Shown here: positions 45,929 through 52,747 of the stretch, one piece after another
How the letters are laid out: every line of letters starts with the position of its first letter
How positions within the stretch are numbered: the first letter of the stretch is position 1
Notes under the pieces: model-generated
Seen by the model: only the letters and a program-made list of their open reading frames with translations
What the model was told of the DNA's origin: nothing
Databases searched by the model: none
Program-made: the position numbers and the translations under genes
Assembly (NCBI RefSeq): GCF_000020645.1
Contig: NC_011060.1
Location: 618,501 to 682,500, forward strand
Origin: Pelodictyon phaeoclathratiforme BU-1
GTDB taxonomy: Bacteria; Bacteroidota; Chlorobiia; Chlorobiales; Chlorobiaceae
Direction of reading: 5' to 3'
DNA: 64,000 nt

Positions 45929-46360
45929 ATGAAGCTACCCAGGCGTCAATTCGAGATTATCCAGGAGCAGGCGTTTCGGGAGTTGCCTTATGAGTGTTGC
46001 GGGCTCCTGGTCGGCATTCAAAACAGTGATCACAGGGGAAATGTAGAGAATATTGTCTATGAAGTTGCCCCCTGCAGGAACTGCCTCTATTTTGGTAAAG
46101 AGCAGGGTTTTGAGATTGCCCACCAGGAGTATCTTGATGTTGAGCGTGAGGCCAGAATGCTTGGATATGAAATTATCGGCTCTTACCATTCCCATATCAA
46201 TTCTCCGGCCCTTCCGTCATTGCATGATGTTGATTTTGCACGTCCCGGCCATACGCTGCTTATTATTTCACTGATGAATGCGCAACCAAAGGAGGTTACA
46301 GCATGGCTGCGGCGGGGGTCGGGAGGGGTTCATCAGGAACAGATTCGTGTGCTGGAATAG
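45929..46360 (+). CDS. JAMM/M67-family metallopeptidase
   Basis: The 143-residue single-domain protein has the JAMM zinc motif His-Ser-His followed by Ser-x-x-Asp (Tyr-His-Ser-His ... Leu-Pro-Ser-Leu-His-Asp, residues about 89-103) and the upstream Glu in Pro-Tyr-Glu-Cys-Cys-Gly. Bacterial members cleave the C-terminus of sulfur-carrier or ubiquitin-like proteins, as in cysteine or thiamine synthesis. No such carrier protein is adjacent here, so the partner is unknown. It follows purD by 21 bases and is probably cotranscribed. Confidence 0.85.
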   Translation: MKLPRRQFEIIQEQAFRELPYECCGLLVGIQNSDHRGNVENIVYEVAPCRNCLYFGKEQGFEIAHQEYLDVEREARMLGYEIIGSYHSHINSPALPSLHDVDFARPGHTLLIISLMNAQPKEVTAWLRRGSGGVHQEQIRVLE

Positions 46361-46451
46361 TGTCTCCTGGCTTTGGGGCAGAAAAACTCTTCAATTATTT
46401 TGTACATTACCTTTTTTTTAAGCTCAGTCAAGTATTAAACCCCGAAAAAAC

Positions 46452-47930
46452 GTGCCAAAGCGGGAAGATATAAAGTCGATATTAGTGATTGGTGCCGGTC
46501 CTATTGTGATCGGCCAGGCTTGTGAATTTGATTATTCCGGCACCCAGGCGTGCCGCGCCCTTAAGGAGGACGGGTATCGGGTTGTGCTGGTTAACAGCAA
46601 TCCGGCAACCATTATGACTGACATAGAGTTTGCTGATGCTACCTATATTGAGCCGATTACGCCGGAATATGTTCAGAAAATTATCGAACGCGAAAAACCC
46701 GATGCGCTTCTGCCGACGATGGGTGGCCAGACGGCTTTGAACATTGCGGTCAGTTTGGCCGAATCCGGTATTCTTGAACGTAACGGAGTTGAACTGATTG
46801 GCGCGAAGCTTCGTGCAATCAGAAAAGCTGAAAATCGTGAGTTTTTCAGTGATGCCATGAAAAAAATTGGCCTGGAGATGGCCAAAGGTTTTTTTGTCCG
46901 GAATGAAAAAGAGGCAAAAGAGGCGCTTGAGGAGATTGGTCTGCCGATTGTTATCCGTCCCTCGTTTACACTTGGTGGTACCGGCGGTGGTTTTGCCGAG
47001 ACAAAAGCAGACTATTATGATGCCATACGCAGGGGCCTTACTGAAAGTCCTATCAGTGAAGTGCTTGTTGAGGAGTGCCTGATTGGCTGGAAAGAGTATG
47101 AGCTTGAGGTTATCCGTGATCTGGCAGATAATGTGATTATTGTCTGTTCTATTGAGAATGTTGATCCGATGGGAGTGCATACGGGCGATAGTATTACGGT
47201 TGCTCCGGCCCAGACGCTTACGGATCGCCAGTATCAGGAGCTGAGGGACGCTTCGGTTCGTATAATTCGTGAAATAGGTGTCGAGACTGGCGGCAGCAAT
47301 ATCCAGTTTGCAATTAATCCTCTCAATGGCCGTATTGTGGTTATTGAGATGAATCCTCGTGTTTCGCGCAGCTCTGCTCTGGCCTCGAAGGCGACCGGAT
47401 TTCCGATTGCAAAAGTAGCGGCCAAACTTGCTGTTGGATACACGCTTGATGAGATCCTCAATGATATCACCAGAACGACTCCCGCGAGTTTTGAACCGGC
47501 AATTGATTACTGTGTTGTCAAGATTCCCCGCTGGGATTTTGAAAAGTTCAAAAATGTTGACGCCCGTCTTGGTGTACAGATGAAGTCGGTCGGTGAGGTC
47601 ATGGCTTTTGGACGAAACTTCAGGGAAGCGTTGCAGAAGTCGCTTCGCGGCCTTGAAATCGGCCGGGCAGGGCTTGGTTCTGATGGAAAGGATGTCATGA
47701 ATGTCCTTGCCATGACTCCGCAACAGAAGAAGTTTGCCAGGGAGGATATTCTTGAGAAAATCAGGATACCGAAAGCTGACCGGATGTTTTATCTGCGTTA
47801 TGCATTCCAGGCTGGCGCTACTGTTGACGAGGTTCATCAGTCAACAGGTATAGATCCCTGGTTCCTCGATAACATTCTCCAGATCGTTGAGCTTGAAGAG
47901 AAGCTCAGGGAACTGGCCGCAGCAGTCTGA
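46452..47930 (+). CDS. carB: Carbamoyl-phosphate synthase large subunit, N-terminal half
   Basis: The 492-residue protein covers the carboxyphosphate half of CarB: start Pro-Lys-Arg-Glu-Asp-Ile-Lys-Ser-Ile-Leu, glycine-rich Gly-Ala-Gly-Pro-Ile-Val-Ile-Gly, ATP-grasp loop Thr-Leu-Gly-Gly-Thr-Gly-Gly-Gly near 174, and Glu-Met-Asn-Pro-Arg-Val-Ser-Arg-Ser-Ser-Ala near 300. It ends in the oligomerisation domain, about where residue 490 of the E. coli enzyme (1073 residues) would be. The carbamate-kinase half and the MGS-like regulatory domain are absent, and trpC begins 10 bases later. Split CarB genes are known in Aquifex and some archaea, so a carB2 gene elsewhere is expected. The GTG start is supported by the conserved N-terminus. 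Confidence 0.93.
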   Translation: MPKREDIKSILVIGAGPIVIGQACEFDYSGTQACRALKEDGYRVVLVNSNPATIMTDIEFADATYIEPITPEYVQKIIEREKPDALLPTMGGQTALNIAVSLAESGILERNGVELIGAKLRAIRKAENREFFSDAMKKIGLEMAKGFFVRNEKEAKEALEEIGLPIVIRPSFTLGGTGGGFAETKADYYDAIRRGLTESPISEVLVEECLIGWKEYELEVIRDLADNVIIVCSIENVDPMGVHTGDSITVAPAQTLTDRQYQELRDASVRIIREIGVETGGSNIQFAINPLNGRIVVIEMNPRVSRSSALASKATGFPIAKVAAKLAVGYTLDEILNDITRTTPASFEPAIDYCVVKIPRWDFEKFKNVDARLGVQMKSVGEVMAFGRNFREALQKSLRGLEIGRAGLGSDGKDVMNVLAMTPQQKKFAREDILEKIRIPKADRMFYLRYAFQAGATVDEVHQSTGIDPWFLDNILQIVELEEKLRELAAAV

Positions 47931-47939
47931 GCGGGGGTT

Positions 47940-48710
47940 ATGAGCTATCTGAGCAGGATACTGGAGGAGAAAGAGCGGGAGGTAGGGGAACTTGCCAGTG
48001 AGCATCCCGCCCGTCGTTACGCTGAGTTGCAGGGCTCTCTGGCGCCCACCCGTGATTTTACCGGCGCACTCCGGCGCACCGGCAGGGGGTTGCGGCTGAT
48101 TGCCGAGATTAAAAAAGCCTCTCCTTCGAGAGGTCTTATTGTTCCTGATTTTGATCCGGTCAACATTGCACGCCGCTATGGAGAGCTTGGCGCTGCGGCC
48201 TATTCTGTGCTGACTGACCGCACTTTTTTTCAGGGTTCAATCGACTATCTTCAGATGGTGAGCCGCTCATTTCAGTTGCCTGTGCTGCGCAAGGATTTCA
48301 TTATCGATGAGTCCCAGATTTTTCAGTCCCGTCTGACAGGAGCCGATGCCATTCTGCTTATCGTGGCTGCGCTTGATTCCTGTCAGCTTGGCGATTACCT
48401 GCAGTTGGCGGCCTCTGTTGGCCTGCATGTGCTTGTGGAGGTGCATGACCGCAAGGAGCTTGACAGGGCGATTGAAAAGGGCGCACCGATCATCGGTGTC
48501 AATAATCGGGATCTGAAAGACTTTTCCCTCAAACTTGAGACATCGCTCTCGCTTCGTCCCTTTATTCCTTCTGATGTTCTTGCTGTTTCCGAAAGTGGTT
48601 TGAAAAGCTCCGCTGATATCGCTCTTATCGAGCAGGCATCGTTTGATGCCGTGCTGATAGGAGAGGGACTGTATACCAGCCCCGAGCTTGGCAGGATTAC
48701 CTGGTCATAG
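47940..48710 (+). CDS. trpC: Indole-3-glycerol phosphate synthase
   Basis: TrpC closes the indole ring in tryptophan synthesis. This 256-residue TIM barrel has the family motifs: Ile-Ala-Glu-Ile-Lys-Lys-Ala-Ser-Pro-Ser (catalytic Lys) near 54, Ser-Val-Leu-Thr-Asp near 90, Leu-Arg-Lys-Asp-Phe-Ile near 116, Gly-Val-Asn-Asn-Arg-Asp-Leu near 182, and a phosphate-binding Ser-Glu-Ser-Gly-Leu near 218. It stands 9 bases after carB N-terminal half, probably cotranscribed, and away from other trp genes. Its last 14 bases overlap the convergent rpe gene. Confidence 0.96.
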   Translation: MSYLSRILEEKEREVGELASEHPARRYAELQGSLAPTRDFTGALRRTGRGLRLIAEIKKASPSRGLIVPDFDPVNIARRYGELGAAAYSVLTDRTFFQGSIDYLQMVSRSFQLPVLRKDFIIDESQIFQSRLTGADAILLIVAALDSCQLGDYLQLAASVGLHVLVEVHDRKELDRAIEKGAPIIGVNNRDLKDFSLKLETSLSLRPFIPSDVLAVSESGLKSSADIALIEQASFDAVLIGEGLYTSPELGRITWS

Positions 48711-49362
48711 CCCTGAATTTTGCCGCCGTTTGTGCTGGATTGGCCGCTTTGAAGAATGCCGTGCCAGCAATCAGCGCATCGGCTCCAGCCGAAACAACTT
48801 CCTGCCCGTTTTCTTCCGTTATGCCGCCATCAATGGCAATGACCATTCCCGGATTCACTTTCAGACGCATCTCATGGAGTTGGCGGATTTTGCCAATTGA
48901 GGAGGGAATAAACTTCTGTCCTCCGAACCCGGGATTGACCGACATGAGAAGGACAAGATCAAGATCTGGCAGGATGGATTCAAGTGTCGATAACGAGGTT
49001 CCTGGATTGATGGAGACGCCAGCCTTTGCACCGAGGCTTTTGATGAGCTGAATCGTGCGGTGGAGATGCGGGCATGCTTCCTGGTGAACGGTTATCTGGT
49101 GGGAGCCAGCCTTGATGAACTCTTCAATGAAGCGATCCGGGTCGACTATCATCAGATGGGTGTCGATAATCATGGGTGTGCATGATGCAATAGCCTGAAC
49201 GATGAGTGGGCCGAAGGTGATGTTGGGGACAAAGTTGCCGTCCATAATGTCGCAGTGCATCCAGTCAGCTCCAGCTTTTGTAGCGATATCTATGGAGTGT
49301 TCAAGTCGGGTGAAGTCAGCCGACAGAATTGAAGGGGCAAGAAGCGTCGATGGTGCTGGCAT
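48697..49362 (-). CDS. rpe: Ribulose-phosphate 3-epimerase
   Basis: Rpe interconverts ribulose 5-phosphate and xylulose 5-phosphate in the pentose-phosphate pathway. The 221-residue TIM barrel has the family pattern: Ala-Pro-Ser-Ile-Leu-Ser-Ala-Asp-Phe, His-Cys-Asp-Ile-Met-Asp-Gly-Asn-Phe-Val-Pro-Asn (metal His/Asp), Asp-Thr-His-Leu-Met, Val-Asn-Pro-Gly-Phe-Gly-Gly-Gln and Ile-Asp-Gly-Gly-Ile. It sits last in the minus-strand series that includes the Omp85 gene (45 bases upstream). It converges on trpC with a 14-base overlap, leaving no room for a terminator between them. Confidence 0.96.
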   Translation of the reverse strand: MPAPSTLLAPSILSADFTRLEHSIDIATKAGADWMHCDIMDGNFVPNITFGPLIVQAIASCTPMIIDTHLMIVDPDRFIEEFIKAGSHQITVHQEACPHLHRTIQLIKSLGAKAGVSINPGTSLSTLESILPDLDLVLLMSVNPGFGGQKFIPSSIGKIRQLHEMRLKVNPGMVIAIDGGITEENGQEVVSAGADALIAGTAFFKAANPAQTAAKFRAMTR

Positions 49363-49407
49363 GGTTATCCGGTTGGTTATCGTGAAAAAAATAATTCGGT
49401 TAAATAA

Positions 49408-51612
49408 TTAAAAAGCTTCACCAATTCCAAAATTGAAGGTGTAGTCACCAATGTTTAATGCAGAGAAGCGCCAAGGCTTTTCCTGCGTTGGATCATGCAG
49501 TTTATAGGCGAAATCAAAGCGGAATGGGCCTATAGGGGAGCCGATCCGCAGTCCGATTCCTGCGTCCCAGGCGAAGTCTCTTGCAAGGGATTTAAGGGTG
49601 AGGCCATAAACTCCGTTGCGATCCCAGATATTTCCAATATCGGTAAAGAGGGTGATTCCGGATGGTTGATTAAAGAGGGTGAAAAATTTTCGTCGATATT
49701 CCATATTGAGTTCAAGCTTGATGTCGGCACCGAAATTGGCAGCCACCTTGCTCACACTGCGGCCTGGTCCAAGTGTATTGAAAAGCCAGCCCCGCATACT
49801 GTTTGTTCCTCCAGCATAAAAACGGCGCTCTTCAGGGGTCGTTTCAGCCTTACCATAGGGAGTCATCCATCCTATACGTCCTCTTCCGGCAAGTTGGCTC
49901 TGTGGAGAGAAGTTTTTTGCAAGGCTCAGGGCGCTTTCGAGTTTCACATATTGGGAATAGGTTGTACCGAATATCTGGGGATCTTTGTCAGTGAAGCCGC
50001 TATAGTTTTTTGTGTCTAAATAGGTATCCATTAACCATGCAAGGCTGCCGGATTCTTCAAGAAGGAGATCCAGGTTGCGGATGGTGCGTTCAGCAGGAGC
50101 GCTTTGGCGGTTTGTGAAGTTGTAGCGAAGCCGGAAGGTCTGGTTGACATGGGTTTCAAGAAGGCTGTCAATTCCGGCGTTCACTGCGGCTTCATTGGAG
50201 GGGTCAATGCCGATATTATAGGCAAGATCAGTTTCAAAAAGTTGTTTGAATCCTTTGAGGGAATCTTTTTTAACCCATTCAAATTCAAAAAAATCAAAAT
50301 TCAGGCGCGATGATGGATTCAGGCGGGCGCTGTAGGTTGCGCGGAGCAGTCCGTTTTTGTTTGAGAGCAGTACCGGGAGTTTTGTTGCTGCATATTCAAC
50401 TGTTGTTGCGTAGAAATTGCCCGGTTTTTTGAGAACGGGCAAGACAAGCGAGCTTTTCAGGCCAAACTCATAAGGAATAACTCTCGCGTATTGGTCTGTG
50501 TCAAGGTTTTGCAGGAGTTTATTGTTGTAACCGGCCTGTGTGCCGTATTCTGTGGATGCACGAAACTGTTCAGCCCCACCGAGCAGGTTTTTGTTTTCAT
50601 AGGCCAGGGAGGTGCCGAAAAAGAGGGCTCCGTATCGGTTATCAACCAATATTTTTGGTTCTATCTGATGCTTGGGTGCCGTTTCAAGGTGAATGGTGGT
50701 GTAGAGTTTGTCGGCTTGTACCGAGTCAGGGCTGATGGAGATGGATGAAAAGAGATTGGTTGCTCCAAAATTTTGCAAGGTGCTCTGTTCGAGGCTTTTT
50801 CGGGTTATGTCGCCTGGGCGGAATTCAATAGCCGAGGTGATCAGATGTGGGGAGATGTGCTGGTTACCGAGAATGGTTGCGCTGATGTTCTCTTTTGTAT
50901 AGGTTTTTGTTTTTGGTGTGGTGTCGCTGTTGACCGGGTTGTGTACGATAGCCGTGATGGCTCCATAGTGTAACTGTTTTGGCAAACTGAGCCGAAAAAG
51001 GACTCCTGCGCGGGTTCCAACGGTATCAACCTTGATGCGGATACTGTCTTCATGGAAAAAAGAAAAGCCGTACTCTTTGAAAAATGCTATGGTTCGATCA
51101 CGCTCTTCAATCAGTCTCTCAACGGAGAATACATCGTTGACGTTGAGCCGTTTATTGTGGAGATAATCTGTTTTGAGTTCTGCAGGAATCTTTTCCAGTC
51201 CTTCATACGTGATGAAGTCAACTTTTGAGGGATTATTTTCCCGGATACGGATGTTGATATCCAATTTTTTCCCACCGTTTTTCCTGACAATGGTGGTATC
51301 CAGATCGGTAAAAAAAAAGCCTTTATAGGTGTAGAGTTTCTTGATGAGGAAGAGGTCTTTTTCAAATTCCTCTTTATTGAATGCTCTTCGGGATCCCCCG
51401 AAGAGACCGAGTCCCAGAAAGGATCGGTTTTCGGCGGTTACAATGATCAGGCGAAGTTCCTCCTCACTGATCGATTTATTGCCGCTGAAGTGGATGTTGT
51501 TCACATATGGCGATACGGCCACCTGTTTTTTCCCTGTGCTTATCGATCTGCCCTGTGCCGGAAATGCACAGAGCAGAAGAAGGGAGATAAGAGTCAATAC
51601 TGCTTTTGTCAA
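49408..51612 (-). CDS. Omp85/BamA-TamA-family outer membrane protein
   Basis: The 734-residue protein has a signal sequence (Leu-rich, ending Pro-Ala-Gln-Gly), two to three POTRA-like domains (about residues 35-280) and a C-terminal beta-barrel. The barrel carries the family loop motif Gly-Gly-Thr-Asn-Ser-Met-Arg-Gly-Trp near 610 and the final strand pattern Gly-Pro-Phe-Arg-Phe-Asp-Phe-Ala-Tyr near 695. Omp85 proteins insert beta-barrels or translocate proteins at the outer membrane. The few POTRA domains suit a TamA-like paralogue as well as BamA, so I give no symbol. The start is TTG; no in-frame ATG precedes the signal peptide. The gene is 19 bases after the DUF2795 gene. Confidence 0.88.
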   Translation of the reverse strand: MTKAVLTLISLLLLCAFPAQGRSISTGKKQVAVSPYVNNIHFSGNKSISEEELRLIIVTAENRSFLGLGLFGGSRRAFNKEEFEKDLFLIKKLYTYKGFFFTDLDTTIVRKNGGKKLDINIRIRENNPSKVDFITYEGLEKIPAELKTDYLHNKRLNVNDVFSVERLIEERDRTIAFFKEYGFSFFHEDSIRIKVDTVGTRAGVLFRLSLPKQLHYGAITAIVHNPVNSDTTPKTKTYTKENISATILGNQHISPHLITSAIEFRPGDITRKSLEQSTLQNFGATNLFSSISISPDSVQADKLYTTIHLETAPKHQIEPKILVDNRYGALFFGTSLAYENKNLLGGAEQFRASTEYGTQAGYNNKLLQNLDTDQYARVIPYEFGLKSSLVLPVLKKPGNFYATTVEYAATKLPVLLSNKNGLLRATYSARLNPSSRLNFDFFEFEWVKKDSLKGFKQLFETDLAYNIGIDPSNEAAVNAGIDSLLETHVNQTFRLRYNFTNRQSAPAERTIRNLDLLLEESGSLAWLMDTYLDTKNYSGFTDKDPQIFGTTYSQYVKLESALSLAKNFSPQSQLAGRGRIGWMTPYGKAETTPEERRFYAGGTNSMRGWLFNTLGPGRSVSKVAANFGADIKLELNMEYRRKFFTLFNQPSGITLFTDIGNIWDRNGVYGLTLKSLARDFAWDAGIGLRIGSPIGPFRFDFAYKLHDPTQEKPWRFSALNIGDYTFNFGIGEAF

Positions 51613-51631
51613 GCATGAATCCTGTTTTGTT

Positions 51632-51859
51632 CTACGTTAATGGCTCTTCATCACCGTAGCCAAAGTCTTCGTCGGTAGGATAGTCGGGCCATATTTCATC
51701 AAGGCTCTCATACATATCATCGCTTTCGGGAAGATCGAGCAGGTTGTCGATCACCTGCTGGGGCGCACCGCTCCTGTTTGCGTAATTGATAAGTTCATCT
51801 TTTGTTACAGGCCACGGAGCGTCAGCTATATGACGGGCAAGGTCTAAATTCCAATACAT
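51632..51859 (-). CDS. Small acidic DUF2795 protein
   Basis: The 75-residue protein has the DUF2795 form: an N-terminal helix leading to a Val-Thr-Lys-Asp-Glu-Leu segment, then Val-Ile-Asp-Asn-Leu-Leu-Asp-Leu-Pro and a Tyr-Glu-Ser-Leu-Asp-Glu-Ile-Trp helix, ending in a very acidic tail. The function is unknown. It is found in the gap between an M23 peptidase gene (24 bases) and the Omp85 gene (19 bases), on the same strand, so it is cotranscribed with envelope genes. Confidence 0.8.
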   Translation of the reverse strand: MYWNLDLARHIADAPWPVTKDELINYANRSGAPQQVIDNLLDLPESDDMYESLDEIWPDYPTDEDFGYGDEEPLT

Positions 51860-51883
51860 ACGACGTCGATTGAGTTATTCAGG

Positions 51884-52708
51884 TTAGGAGTTATTGTCGC
51901 TCTGTTCCGGCGCAGGTTTTTGTGTTGTGATAAACTTGTCCGGATTGCTTTCATCAAAGAAATAAGCGGTTGGGTTGACTTTTACATTGTCTTTCTGTAC
52001 TTCATAGTGCAGATGGGGGCCAGTTGAGAGGCCGGTATTTCCCGAAAGTGCGATGATTTCACCGCGTTTGACTCTCTGCCCCTGGCGCACCAGAGATTTG
52101 GAGAGATGGGCATAGATGGTTTGATAGCCGAAACCGTGATTGATGGTTATTTTTTGTCCGTACCCTCTGTCATATCCCGAATAGGCAATAACCCCGTCAC
52201 CTGTCGACTGCACCCTTGTGCCTTCAGCAGCGGAAAAATCAATGCCTGAGTGAAAAAGGGTAACCTTGTAGATTGGGTGTACCCGTTTTCCAAAAGCGCT
52301 GGTAATCGCGCCACTGACAGGCCTGATGTTGGGTATACTGGAAAAATAGGAGGTTGAAGTGGGCTCTTCACTCTGCACTCTTGATTCGGTGGCGTTGTTT
52401 CTCTGACGATCTATCTGCAGGATGAGCTGTTCAATCATCTGTTCCGTACTTGCGAGTATTCCTTCGGTCGTGTTTGCCCTGGGAGCTGGAGTTTTGGTTT
52501 CAATCGATTGTGCCTCTTCAGCAAGGAGGGTTGCCGGAGCCCCGATGACGAAAGAAAAAAGGGCAAGAGAGAGAGCAACAATTCCTGAAGAGAGGCAGGC
52601 AAAGAGGCTCTCTTTAGCGTTTCTGCCGTATTCTGAGACAGCCATAAACCGATGTTTCAAAGTCATGTGGTATCGGGGATTGTTGGTCTGAACAGGAATG
52701 TCATTCAT
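51884..52708 (-). CDS. M23-family zinc endopeptidase, membrane-anchored
   Basis: 274 residues from the ATG at 52708. It has a membrane helix near residues 40-65, a Ser/Thr/Glu-rich linker and a C-terminal LytM/M23 domain with both zinc motifs: His-x-x-x-Asp (Phe-His-Ser-Gly-Ile-Asp-Phe) near 155 and His-x-His (Gly-Pro-His-Leu-His-Tyr-Glu-Val) near 233. Both motifs are intact, so it should cut peptidoglycan cross-links in the periplasm. A start 12 codons further up has no support. It lies 40 bases after polA in the same series. Confidence 0.88.
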   Translation of the reverse strand: MNDIPVQTNNPRYHMTLKHRFMAVSEYGRNAKESLFACLSSGIVALSLALFSFVIGAPATLLAEEAQSIETKTPAPRANTTEGILASTEQMIEQLILQIDRQRNNATESRVQSEEPTSTSYFSSIPNIRPVSGAITSAFGKRVHPIYKVTLFHSGIDFSAAEGTRVQSTGDGVIAYSGYDRGYGQKITINHGFGYQTIYAHLSKSLVRQGQRVKRGEIIALSGNTGLSTGPHLHYEVQKDNVKVNPTAYFFDESNPDKFITTQKPAPEQSDNNS

Positions 52709-52747
52709 AGCCAAATATAAAAAAACTTTTTTGGATAATCTCAATGA

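Noticed and set aside
46482..47837. 451-codon minus-strand frame
   Set aside because: It lies wholly inside the carB half, whose protein matches a known family; the antisense reading has no such match.
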